From the NCBI GenBank assembly GCA_946482595.1, contig CAMLSD010000037.1, positions 1 through 41,787 of the forward strand: 41,787 bases of DNA. Direction: 5' to 3'. Shown one piece after another: positions 25,429 to 33,355 of this stretch. The translations under genes and the position numbers were made by a program. Each line of letters opens with the position of its first letter. Positions within the stretch are counted from its first letter, which is position 1. The notes below the pieces were generated by a model. The model worked only from the letters and a program-made list of their open reading frames with translations, was not told where the DNA came from and did no database searches. The DNA comes from an uncultured Comamonadaceae bacterium (lineage in GTDB: Bacteria; Pseudomonadota; Gammaproteobacteria; Burkholderiales; Burkholderiaceae).

Positions 25429-26736
25429 TCAGGCGCCCAGCCGATACGGCTGCATGGCGGCCGTCAGCGGTACGGTGGGGTGGTCGGCGTTGGAGACGAT
25501 GTCCAGGCCGAAGCGTCTGGCGCCGGTTGCGGCGCGCCGCCACTGCACGCCCACCAGGCCGGTGGTGGCGCAGTTGGGCACCGGGCCGGCCGTGAAGTCG
25601 ATCTGGCCCACGGCCGTATCGGTCTTCAGGCGCGCCAGGGCCTGCGCGAGCGATGTGCGGTCCTTGGGGTCGGCGGCACTGCGCAGCGCAGCCACGGCGG
25701 CGTCCAGCAGGGAGGCCGTCGCACCGATCTGCTGATTCCAGGCCTTGCCGCTGGCACGCTCATAGGCGTCGGCAAGCTGGGTGCTGCTCAGCCCGGTGGC
25801 CGGGGACGTGAACGGGAAGCTGCGATGCCAGTAGGCGCCCGCGTGCAGGCCATGCCCGAGCTGGCCCAGGGCCTCGAGTTCGGCGGCGAACAGCCCCGCC
25901 TTGGCCATCTGCACCACCTTGACCTGCCGCGCCAGGCCACGCTGCGCTGCCTGCCGCCAGAACACGGCGAAGTCCGGCGGGAACGGGAAGGTGTTGAAGA
26001 TCTCGATGCCTTCCTTGCGGAACAGTGCGATCTGCGCCGAGAAGTCGGTCAGGCCGTTCTGGTAGGGCCCGGCGTCGACCACGGTGAAGCCGGCCTTCTG
26101 CAGCGCCGGAACCAGCATGCCGCGGATGGCGTTGCCGTCGGCGTCGGCCGGCAGCAGCATGCCCACCTTGCGGTTGGTGGGCACCTTGCTCCACTGGTCG
26201 GTGTACAGCCGGGCGAAATTGCCCACGCCAAAGCAGAAGTGATAGGTCCACCGGAAGGGCGAGGGTTCGCCGGGCCTGGCGCCGCGGCCGAAGTAGAAGG
26301 CTTCCCACGGGCTGGTCGTCGACAGCGCCGGCACACCGGCCGCCTCGCAGGCGTCGGCCACGGGGTTCACGGTCTCCGGCGTCGAGGTGGACAGTACAAA
26401 GTCCACCTTGTCGGCATTGATCAGCTCCTTGGCCATGGCGGCCGCGCGCACCGGGTTGCTCTGCGTGTCCTTGGTGATGAACTCGATCGTGTAGCGCTTG
26501 CCGCCGGCCTCCAGCGTGCCGCCCAGTTGCTTGCGCACCTGATCGAGCACGAAACCGTCACCTTCGCCGAACAGCGCCAGTGGCCCGGTGCGTGGGCTGA
26601 CCATGCCAACGCGCAGCGTCTGGTTGGCGGCGCGAGCCAGCGGCGCAAAGGCACAGGCCGCGGCCGCGCTCAGGCTGGTGGACAGGATGCGGCGGCGGCT
26701 GAGGCCGGCGCGGACGGGAGTGCGATCTGAGGTCAT
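25429..26736 (-). CDS. Periplasmic binding protein of the ABC importer (LivK-like, Tat-exported)
   Basis: The 435-residue solute receptor has an N-terminal twin-arginine signal (LSRRRILSTSLSAAAACAFA, cleavage probably after PLARA) and a type-1 periplasmic binding fold beginning QTLRVGMVSPRTGPLALFGE. Family segments include TIEFITKDTQSNPVRAAAMA, STSTPETVNPVADACEAAGV and SAQIALFRKEGIEIFNTF. An AGGAGA ribosome-binding site precedes the ATG. It is separated from the aldehyde dehydrogenase gene by an 87-bp gap with a strong hairpin, and leads the block of four transporter genes. Receptors of this subgroup bind hydroxybenzoate- or cinnamate-like acids as well as amino acids; the ligand here is not determinable by eye. 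Confidence 0.92.
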   Translation of the reverse strand: MTSDRTPVRAGLSRRRILSTSLSAAAACAFAPLARAANQTLRVGMVSPRTGPLALFGEGDGFVLDQVRKQLGGTLEAGGKRYTIEFITKDTQSNPVRAAAMAKELINADKVDFVLSTSTPETVNPVADACEAAGVPALSTTSPWEAFYFGRGARPGEPSPFRWTYHFCFGVGNFARLYTDQWSKVPTNRKVGMLLPADADGNAIRGMLVPALQKAGFTVVDAGPYQNGLTDFSAQIALFRKEGIEIFNTFPFPPDFAVFWRQAAQRGLARQVKVVQMAKAGLFAAELEALGQLGHGLHAGAYWHRSFPFTSPATGLSSTQLADAYERASGKAWNQQIGATASLLDAAVAALRSAADPKDRTSLAQALARLKTDTAVGQIDFTAGPVPNCATTGLVGVQWRRAATGARRFGLDIVSNADHPTVPLTAAMQPYRLGA

Positions 26737-26749
26737 GCGTGTCTCCTGG

Positions 26750-26769
26750 CCGGCGCTTCGTGGCGCCGG
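26750..26769 (-). promoter_or_regulatory. Intercistronic hairpin between aldehyde dehydrogenase and binding-protein genes
   Basis: CCGGCGC and GCGCCGG pair perfectly around a 6-nt loop in the 87-bp gap, 13 nt before the binding-protein ATG, close to its ribosome-binding site. No T-run follows. It may protect or separate mRNA segments so that the receptor is made at a different level from the dehydrogenase. Confidence 0.4.
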
Positions 26770-26823
26770 TCCGTGGGGTGAATCGGGGCAAGTCGCGCCC
26801 TGGGGACGGGGCGCGGGCAAGGA

Positions 26824-28299
26824 TCAGAAGGGGTACTGCGGCAGCGCGGCCTTGACCGTCACCCATTGCCAGCGGGTGTATTCGTCGATGTCGGCCGGCC
26901 CCCCGACGGCCGCGCCGTTGCCGCCCAGGCCCGGTCCGCCGAAGGGGTTGGTGCAGTCGTCGTTGACCGTCTGGTCGTTGATGTGGACCATGCCTGCGTT
27001 GAGCCGCTCGCCCATGGCCATGGCCCGCCCGACATCACGACTGATGACGGCTGCCGACAGGCCGCCCTGGCTGGTGTTGGCCAGGGCGACGGCCTCGTCG
27101 TCGGTGTTGAATGTGATCAGGTTGGCCACCGGGCCGAAGGGCTCCTCGTCGAAGCTGCGCATGCCGGGGCGCACGCCCGAGAGCACCGTGGGCTGGTAGC
27201 ACAGCCCTTCGTGCTTGCCGCCGGCCTCGAGCGTCGCACCCTGTTTCACGGTGTCGTGTACGACGGCATCGAAGCGCGCGAGCTGACGGGCGTCGATCAT
27301 CGGGCCCAGTGCCACCTGGCCGCTGGCACCATCGCCCACCGGCAGATGCGTGGCCTTGCCGACCAGGCGGGCCTTCAGCTCGTCGGCCACCGAGGCATGC
27401 ACCAGGATGCGGTTGCTGGCCATGCAGATCTGGCCCTGGTGGAACCAGGCGCCGAAGGCGGCCGCGCTGGCTGCCGCATCCAGATCGGCGTCGTCCAGGA
27501 TCACCAGGTTGTTGGCGCCGCCCAGCTCCAGCGACACCTTCTTCAGATGCCGGCCGGCCAGCTCGCCGATGCGGCGCCCGACGCCGGGCGAGCCGGTGAA
27601 GGCGATCATGGGCACGCGCGGATCGGTCACCAGGGCTTCGCCGGCCTCGGCCTGGCCTGGCAGCACCTGCAGCACACCGGCGGGCAGGCCCGCTTCTTCG
27701 AACACCCGGGCCAGGATGAAGCCTCCGCTGGCGGGCGTGCGCACGTCGGGCTTGAGCACGACGGCATTGCCCAGCGCGAGCGCCGGCGCGACCGAGCGCA
27801 GGCTGAGGATCAGCGGGAAGTTGAAAGGTGAGATCACGCCGACCACACCATGGGGCACCCGGCGTGCGATCGACAGGCGCCCGGGCACGCTGGGCAGGAC
27901 CTGACCCTGCGCCTGCATCGGATGCGCGGCTGCCAGCCGGCACAGCACGACGGCCTCGCGCACTTCATGCTGGCCCTTGGGGATGATGCCGCCGGTCTCG
28001 CGTGCGATCAGCAGCGCAAGTTCATCGAAATGCTGCTCGAACAGCGCGGCCGCCTTGAGCATGACGGCCGAGCGGTCGCGCGGCGGGGTGGCGGCCCATG
28101 CTGCCTGGGCTGCCTGGGCCCGCCCGATCGCCGCCTGCATGTCGGACGCGCTGGCCACGCCGATGCGCCACAGTGGCCGGCCGGTGGCAGGCTCCAGCAC
28201 CTCCTGCCGCTCAGCCAGGCGTGTGCTCCAGCCACCATCGAACGCCATGCCATCCCAGCGGGCCTCATCGACCCAGTTCACGCCTTGTGCAACACCCAT
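26824..28299 (-). CDS. Aromatic (benzaldehyde-type) aldehyde dehydrogenase
   Basis: The 491-residue NAD(P)-dependent enzyme of the aldehyde dehydrogenase superfamily oxidises an aldehyde to its acid. Catalytic Cys292 lies in GQICMASNR and the general-base Glu258 in SLELGG; Asn160 is in SPFNFPLIL and FTGSPGVGR binds the cofactor. PHGVVGVISPFNFPL, the LAALF-type N-terminus and the C-terminus EYTRWQWVTVKAALPQYPF resemble benzaldehyde dehydrogenases such as XylC, from memory of that family. The usual ELGGKN is ELGGANN here. The ATG has an AAGGAGA site and lies about 47 nt after the inferred sigma-54 start. It is the first gene of the aromatic operon, next to the divergent XylR-type activator. Confidence 0.92.
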   Translation of the reverse strand: MGVAQGVNWVDEARWDGMAFDGGWSTRLAERQEVLEPATGRPLWRIGVASASDMQAAIGRAQAAQAAWAATPPRDRSAVMLKAAALFEQHFDELALLIARETGGIIPKGQHEVREAVVLCRLAAAHPMQAQGQVLPSVPGRLSIARRVPHGVVGVISPFNFPLILSLRSVAPALALGNAVVLKPDVRTPASGGFILARVFEEAGLPAGVLQVLPGQAEAGEALVTDPRVPMIAFTGSPGVGRRIGELAGRHLKKVSLELGGANNLVILDDADLDAAASAAAFGAWFHQGQICMASNRILVHASVADELKARLVGKATHLPVGDGASGQVALGPMIDARQLARFDAVVHDTVKQGATLEAGGKHEGLCYQPTVLSGVRPGMRSFDEEPFGPVANLITFNTDDEAVALANTSQGGLSAAVISRDVGRAMAMGERLNAGMVHINDQTVNDDCTNPFGGPGLGGNGAAVGGPADIDEYTRWQWVTVKAALPQYPF

Positions 28300-28356
28300 G
28301 TCGGTCTCCTTGGTTCCAGGGGGTCACCGGGTCACCCCGGCCATGGCCAAGGCAGT

Positions 28357-28372
28357 TGCAACGCACGTACCC
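28357..28372 (-). promoter_or_regulatory. Sigma-54 promoter of the aromatic operon
   Basis: On the leftward strand the sequence is GGGTACGTGCGTTGCA, against the consensus TGGCACRNNNNTTGCW. The -24 GG and -12 GC are in exact register and TTGC is complete, with two mismatches. It points to the aldehyde dehydrogenase start 58 bp away and pairs logically with the adjacent sigma-54 activator gene. Confidence 0.75.
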
Positions 28373-28501
28373 GCCGTGCCGGCGCCGCCTTCGTCGTCAC
28401 GCCATCGGGCATTGATTCACATAGGGAAGCTTCGGACAAACCCGGATGACGACTTCGGCCTTGTTTTCCGGCTCGACCGAGGGAAAACATGGATGATTAA
28501 G

Positions 28502-28513
28502 TTCATTAATGAA
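28502..28513. promoter_or_regulatory. Candidate enhancer (UAS) for the XylR-type activator
   Basis: TTCATTAATGAA is a perfect 12-bp palindrome in an A+T-rich patch about 160 bp upstream of the inferred sigma-54 transcription start, the usual distance for enhancer binding in this family. The arms differ from the TTGATC arms of XylR/DmpR sites, as expected for a divergent member. Confidence 0.5.
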
Positions 28514-28534
28514 TGTGAGGATTGCATCCAGACA

Positions 28535-28546
28535 GACAAAGTTGTC
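28535..28546. promoter_or_regulatory. Inverted repeat just before the activator start
   Basis: GACAA-AG-TTGTC ends 6 bp before the ATG at 28553, replacing a recognisable ribosome-binding site. It could serve autoregulation or be fortuitous. Confidence 0.25.
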
Positions 28547-28552
28547 GGCTCC

Positions 28553-30388
28553 ATGACCGCTCCGCGCATCTCCCTGGCCCAGCTTCACCACCTCGGCGCC
28601 GGCCAGCCGCCGGCAGCCGGTGCGCCGTTTTCGGGGCACTGGCGCTTCGACCTGCGCCAGGTGGACGCCAGCAGCCATCCCACGGTGGCCGACCTGAGCG
28701 AATGCCTGTTCTTTTCGCCAGGCGACGGCCGCATCTGGCTGCAGGATCAGCGCATGGTGCTGATCCATGCCGAGGCGCTGGGCGGGCTGCGCCGCGAGCT
28801 GATCGAGTCCCTGGGGCTGGACCAGGCCCGCGGCCTGCTGACCCGCATGGGCTACCTCAGCGGCGCGCGAGATGCGGCGCTGGTGCGACGCCAGTGGCCG
28901 GATGCCGACCCGCCGGTGGCGGCGGTCGCCGGCACGCGGCTGCATGCGCTGGAAGGGGTGGTGCAGGTCGAGGTCGTGCGGGTGAGCTATGACGCCGCCA
29001 CGGGCGACTACCAGGGTGAGTTCATCTGGCACAACTCCAGCGAGGACGATGAACACATCGCCGTCTATGGGGTGAGTGGCTCACCAGCGTGCTGGATGCA
29101 GACCGGCTATGCCACCGGCTACGTCAGCACGCTGTTCGGGCGGCTGGTGCTGTTCCGTGAGGTGGCCTGCCGCTCGGCGGGCGACGCGCAATGCCGCGTG
29201 ATCGGCCGCTCGGTCGAGCTGTGGGACGACCCTCAGGAAGACCTGCGCCACCTGCAGCTCGGGGACCTGGGCGGCGCCGGGCCCGCTGTGGTGGGCGCAC
29301 CGGCGGGCCTGTGGCCACGCACGGCGGCCGCAGGCGGCCAGGACCCGGCGCTGGTGGGGGCGTCCTCGGCGTTCAACGCGGCATTCCACATGGTGCGCCG
29401 CGTTGCGCCCACCCCGGCCACGGTGCTGTTCACCGGGGAATCCGGCGTGGGCAAGGAGATGTTCGCGCGCAGCCTGCACCGCGCGAGCGACCGGGCCAGC
29501 CGCAGTTTCGTGGCGATCAACTGCGCAGCGATCCCCGAGACCCTGATCGAGTCCGAGCTGTTCGGCGTGGAGCGGGGGGCCTACACCGGTGCCGGTGCGA
29601 CCCGATCGGGGCGATTCGAGCGCGCCGACGGCGGCACCCTGTTCCTCGACGAGATCGCCACGCTCAGCCTGGTGGCGCAGGGCAAGCTGCTGCGCGTGCT
29701 GCAGGAAGGTGAACTCGAGCGCGTGGGCGGCACACGCACGCTGCGTGTGGATGTGCGGGTGATCGCTGCGACCAATGAGAACCTGCGCGACGCCGTGCGC
29801 CAGGGCCGCTTCCGGGAAGACCTGTTCTACCGCCTCAATGTCTTCCCGATCCACCTGCCGCCGCTGCGTGAGCGGCGCGACGACATTCCGTTGCTGATGC
29901 AGCACTTCCTGAATCACTATCGCGAACGCTACCGGCGAGAGGTCCCGGGCTTCACCCAGGCGGCCGTGAAGGCGCTGTTCAACTACCGCTACCCGGGCAA
30001 CATCCGCGAGCTCCAGAACCTGATCGAGCGTGCCGTGATCATGGTCAACGATGGCGAACTCATCGATGTGCACCAGCTGTTTCGCGGGGGCGAGGAGGCC
30101 GGCGCCGGGGTGTTGTCGCTGCAGGGCGACGGGCAGGGGCGGCTCACGGGGGCCCATGGGGCCGACGCGCCGAGCGAGCCCCATGCCCTCGACGCGCAGC
30201 ATTCACTGCCCCACGCGGAGGCCGAACTGATTGCCGCCGCCTTGCGCCGCACGGGTGGCAACGCCTCCGCTGCGGCTCGGCAGCTCGGCATCACCCGCGC
30301 GACGCTGCTCTATCGGGCCCGGCGCCACGGGATCGCCGTCGGCCGGCTCAAGGCAGCACCGACGACCGGGCGAGGCGGGCCACGGTGA
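28553..30388 (+). CDS. XylR/DmpR-family sigma-54-dependent activator (V4R domain)
   Basis: The 611-residue activator has an XylR-N ligand-binding domain (about 45-120, beginning [20 protein letters not shown]) and a 4-vinyl-reductase (V4R) domain with the [16 protein letters not shown] signature. A linker leads to an AAA+ domain with Walker A GESGVGKE (295-302), GAYTGA loop (342-347) and Walker B LFLDE (363-367). A Fis-type helix-turn-helix lies at the C-terminus ([20 protein letters not shown]). Such proteins bind an aromatic effector directly and then open sigma-54 promoters. The gene is divergent from the aromatic operon, its presumed target. An in-frame ATG at 28493 with a GAGGG site is an alternative start, but lies in the A+T-rich control DNA. 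Its 3' end overlaps the convergent M14 gene by 41 bp. Confidence 0.92.
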   Translation: MTAPRISLAQLHHLGAGQPPAAGAPFSGHWRFDLRQVDASSHPTVADLSECLFFSPGDGRIWLQDQRMVLIHAEALGGLRRELIESLGLDQARGLLTRMGYLSGARDAALVRRQWPDADPPVAAVAGTRLHALEGVVQVEVVRVSYDAATGDYQGEFIWHNSSEDDEHIAVYGVSGSPACWMQTGYATGYVSTLFGRLVLFREVACRSAGDAQCRVIGRSVELWDDPQEDLRHLQLGDLGGAGPAVVGAPAGLWPRTAAAGGQDPALVGASSAFNAAFHMVRRVAPTPATVLFTGESGVGKEMFARSLHRASDRASRSFVAINCAAIPETLIESELFGVERGAYTGAGATRSGRFERADGGTLFLDEIATLSLVAQGKLLRVLQEGELERVGGTRTLRVDVRVIAATNENLRDAVRQGRFREDLFYRLNVFPIHLPPLRERRDDIPLLMQHFLNHYRERYRREVPGFTQAAVKALFNYRYPGNIRELQNLIERAVIMVNDGELIDVHQLFRGGEEAGAGVLSLQGDGQGRLTGAHGADAPSEPHALDAQHSLPHAEAELIAAALRRTGGNASAAARQLGITRATLLYRARRHGIAVGRLKAAPTTGRGGPR

Positions 30389-31322
30389 CACCCGGGCGCA
30401 GTTGCCGCAGCGAGGGCATCACCAGCACACACTGGTCGTAGGGTGTGGTGACGGTCCGCTCACCGTCCTGGCCGATCACCGTGCCAGCCCGCTCGATGGT
30501 CTGCAGGCCGTCATAGGCCTCGCTGAACCGGAACGCCATGCTGCGTGCCACCACCGCATCGGTCACAGTCAGCTGGATCTGCGAGGCTGGCAGGGGCGTG
30601 AACCAGGCGGGGTCGAGCTGCTCCGGGTCGACCACGTCCGACTGCAGCAGCCAGCGCGCCGTGGTGTCCATGGCGACCTGCCGCGAGGCCGGGTCGAAGT
30701 GGTAACCCGCCTCCAGCAGCAGGGCGAGCGCATCGTCCGGCCCCTGCGGCGCGAACTGGGCGAAGTCACGCAGGCGGCAGCCGTCGCTGTGGCCCGGATC
30801 GACAACCACATGCTGCGGTGCACGGAGCCGGGTGGCAAGCGCGACGTGGCGTGGCGACATGCCGGTCAGCAGCAGCGGCGGGCCGGGCTCGTGCATGGAA
30901 TGCAGGTCGAGCAGCCAGTCGGCCTGCTGCACGAAGGGCAGCAGGGCCAGCGCGCGACGGCGCTCCAGGCTGGTGGGCGACGCCAGCGCCTGGGGTGTCC
31001 AGACCCGGTTCATGTCTTCCTCGACAAAGCGTGACGCATCCGGCCTCGCCGGATCGAAACGGTCGTAGGCCGCGAGGTTGCACAGCGCCAGCGTGAGCGA
31101 GCCGCGAACGGGGCGCAACGCTGCGTTCAGCAGCCGCATCACGGTGCTCGCACCGCTGAATTCGTTGCCGTGCAGCAGCGCGGTGATCAGCGCGCGGCGA
31201 CCCGGGCGGCCGGAATCGAAGTGCCACACACCCTCGACGCCGGTGTTGCCGGCCCGCCAGCGGTCGATCTCGGGTCGCGTGAGGTCCAGAGCGCGATCGT
31301 TCATGTCCAGCGGGCCTGTCAT
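30348..31322 (-). CDS. M14-type deacylase (succinylglutamate desuccinylase/aspartoacylase family)
   Basis: The 324-residue zinc hydrolase removes an acyl group from, or an acyl-linked amine off, small carboxylates. The zinc motif HGNE is at 51-54 with His51 and Glu54, the third ligand His141 is in DLHSMHE, and DMNRVW at 103-108 is the substrate-carboxylate-binding segment typical of AstE. The ATG overlaps the stop of the Bug receptor gene by 4 bp, so receptor and enzyme are co-translated, suggesting that the receptor delivers the substrate. A second in-frame ATG at 31304 is possible. The substrate is unknown; no other arginine-catabolic (ast) gene is nearby. Confidence 0.87.
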   Translation of the reverse strand: MTGPLDMNDRALDLTRPEIDRWRAGNTGVEGVWHFDSGRPGRRALITALLHGNEFSGASTVMRLLNAALRPVRGSLTLALCNLAAYDRFDPARPDASRFVEEDMNRVWTPQALASPTSLERRRALALLPFVQQADWLLDLHSMHEPGPPLLLTGMSPRHVALATRLRAPQHVVVDPGHSDGCRLRDFAQFAPQGPDDALALLLEAGYHFDPASRQVAMDTTARWLLQSDVVDPEQLDPAWFTPLPASQIQLTVTDAVVARSMAFRFSEAYDGLQTIERAGTVIGQDGERTVTTPYDQCVLVMPSLRQLRPGVTVARLARSSVLP

Positions 31323-32290
31323 TCACTGATCTGCGCCAGGTCGACGATGCTGGCGTACTTGTCGATCTCGCCCTTCAGGAACTTCGGGAAGTCCACATTC
31401 GGGGCCTGAGCGATGCCCGAGTCCTGGAGCTTCTTCTTCACCTCCGGTTCCTCGATGGCCGCCTTGAGCTCCTTGCGCAGCCGCTCCAGCACCGGTGCGG
31501 GCGTGGCGGCGGGCGCCAGCAGGCCGAACCACAGGCTCATGTCCATGTCCTTGAGCCGGGGGTGCTCGGACAACGCGGGAATGTCGGGTGCGGCGGGGCT
31601 GCGCTGGGCGCTGGTCACGCCGAGTGCCTTCATGCGGCCGTCCTTGACATAGGGCAGGGCGCTGGACAGCACGAACACGGCGTATTCGACCTGACCGCCG
31701 AGCAGATCGGTCGCCATGCTCGCCGCGCCGCGATAGGGGATGTGCACGATGTCGACCTTGGCCTTCTGCTTGAGCAGCTCGCCGGCCAGGTGCAGTGGCG
31801 TGCCGATGCCAGCGCTGGCATACATGGCCTTGCCAGGGTTCTGTGCGGTGTAGCGCATGAAGGTGTCGATGTCGGAGATCGGCTGCTGGCTGCGGGTGAC
31901 CAGGACCATCGGCTGAATGCCCACGATGCCGATCGGGGCGAGATCGCGGATCGGGTTGTACGCCAGTTTCTTGTTCGTGAGGTGGTTGATGCCGACCTCG
32001 CTGGGCGAGCCGACCAGCAGTGTGTAGCCATCCGCCGCGGCCGATGCCACCTTGCCCGCAGCAATGGTGCCGCCGGCACCTGCCACGTTCTCCACCACCA
32101 CCGTCTGCCCGAGCCGCCGGGACAGCGCCGGCCCGATGGTGCGAGCGACCAGGTCCACGCTGCCGCCGGCCTGGTAGCCCACCATCAGCGTGATCGGCTT
32201 GGTGGGGTAGGTGCCGGCCTGCGCCATCGCGGCGCCGTGCAGCAGCGCGAGGGTGCCGATCGAGGCGAGCTTTGCGAGGGGGTTTTTCAT
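31319..32290 (-). CDS. Bug-type tripartite tricarboxylate receptor (first copy)
   Basis: The 323-residue extracytoplasmic solute receptor has a signal peptide ending AAMAQA and the family pattern YPTKPITLMVGYQAGGSVDL, VVVENVAGAGGTIAAGKVA, DGYTLLVGSPSEVGINHL, PYRGAASMATDLLGGQ and DIPALSE. A GGAG ribosome-binding site supports the ATG at 32290. The membrane partners TctA and TctB are not encoded in the window, as is usual for the many orphan Bug proteins of Burkholderiales. It leads a two-gene unit with the M14 deacylase and is divergent from a LysR gene. Typical ligands are di- and tricarboxylates, amino acids or aromatic acids. Confidence 0.93.
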   Translation of the reverse strand: MKNPLAKLASIGTLALLHGAAMAQAGTYPTKPITLMVGYQAGGSVDLVARTIGPALSRRLGQTVVVENVAGAGGTIAAGKVASAAADGYTLLVGSPSEVGINHLTNKKLAYNPIRDLAPIGIVGIQPMVLVTRSQQPISDIDTFMRYTAQNPGKAMYASAGIGTPLHLAGELLKQKAKVDIVHIPYRGAASMATDLLGGQVEYAVFVLSSALPYVKDGRMKALGVTSAQRSPAAPDIPALSEHPRLKDMDMSLWFGLLAPAATPAPVLERLRKELKAAIEEPEVKKKLQDSGIAQAPNVDFPKFLKGEIDKYASIVDLAQISE

Positions 32291-32366
32291 GACGACGCTC
32301 CAGGTTGGTATGCGGTCGATTGTGAGAACCGACACCGTGCCTCATGTGCTGGTTGAACACCGGTCC

Positions 32367-32381
32367 GTGCCGATACGGCAC
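32367..32381. promoter_or_regulatory. LysR-type operator (palindromic T-N11-A) in divergent promoter
   Basis: GTGCCG-ATA-CGGCAC is a perfect 15-bp inverted repeat and contains the T-N11-A frame of LysR-regulator sites. It lies almost centrally (77 and 80 bp) between the start codons of the divergent Bug receptor and LysR genes. Confidence 0.6.
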
Positions 32382-32461
32382 ATCAGGCTGCACGCACGGA
32401 CGGCCCGACAGGCCGGGGCAAACCCGCTCCATGGCTCGACGATCGGTTGTGACAATGCATC

Positions 32462-33355
32462 ATGGACCTGAAACTGCTTGAAGACCTGGCGGCGCTGGCA
32501 AAAGAGCGAAGTTTCGTGCGGGCCGCCGAGGCCCGGCACGTGACACACCCCGCGTTCGGCCGGCGCATCCGTGCCCTCGAGGCCTGGGCCGGGGCGTCGC
32601 TGGTGGACCGCAGCCGCACACCGGTGCAGCTCACGCCGGCGGGCCAGGCGCTGCTGCAGCAGGCGCAGGCCCTGGTGGACGGCCTGGCCCAGGCGCGTGA
32701 GCAGTTGCGCAGCCGCCAGGGCGTTGTCGGCGGGGCCGTGATGCGGGTGGCAGCCGGGCGCACCCTGGCGCGCACCATCGTGGCGGACTGGCTGGCGCGC
32801 CTGATGCGCCCGCGGCAACCGCTGCACGGCCAGCAGGTCGAAGTACAGACACGTTCCATGACCGAGGTGGTCGTCCTGCTCGAGCGAGGCGACGTCGATT
32901 TCGTCTGCTGCTACGAGCACCCGGCCACGTCAGTCCGACTGAGCAGCCAGCGCTTTCGCTACCTCACGCTGGCGCATGACCGGCTGGTGCCGGTCTCCCG
33001 CGCCAATGGCAAGGGTGGTGCCATGCACGCCCTGGCCACCGGGCCGATCATTGCGTACGCGGCCTCGCTGTCGCTGGGCGCGCTGCTGCTCGATCACATG
33101 CGACAGAACCTGCCGGACGCCGGGCAGCGCACCCACATCGTCTGCGATTCGGCCGACGCCATCCAGGAGTTCGCCCTCAAGGGCATGGGCATCGCGTGGT
33201 TGCCGTGGTCGATGGCCGCCGGCTACTGCCGCAGCGGCGTGCTCGTGGCACTGGGCAACCGCAGCGACGAGGTGCACTTCCAGGTGCGCCTGTACCGCGC
33301 GCGCATGCGGCAGTCGGCGCTGGTCGAAGCCGTGTGGGACGCCACTGATCAGTGA
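32462..33355 (+). CDS. LysR-type transcriptional regulator
   Basis: The 297-residue regulator has an N-terminal winged helix-turn-helix (about residues 1-60: LLEDLAALAKERSFVRAAEA, HVTHPAFGRRIRALEAWAG, LTPAG at 58-62) and a co-inducer domain with a periplasmic-binding-like fold. The ATG directly gives the family N-terminus MDLKLLEDLA. It is transcribed away from the first Bug receptor/M14 deacylase unit and probably controls it and itself through the palindrome between them. Its stop overlaps that of the second Bug receptor gene by 7 bp, tail to tail. The inducer is unknown; a substrate of one of the flanking receptors is the natural guess. Confidence 0.93.
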   Translation: MDLKLLEDLAALAKERSFVRAAEARHVTHPAFGRRIRALEAWAGASLVDRSRTPVQLTPAGQALLQQAQALVDGLAQAREQLRSRQGVVGGAVMRVAAGRTLARTIVADWLARLMRPRQPLHGQQVEVQTRSMTEVVVLLERGDVDFVCCYEHPATSVRLSSQRFRYLTLAHDRLVPVSRANGKGGAMHALATGPIIAYAASLSLGALLLDHMRQNLPDAGQRTHIVCDSADAIQEFALKGMGIAWLPWSMAAGYCRSGVLVALGNRSDEVHFQVRLYRARMRQSALVEAVWDATDQ

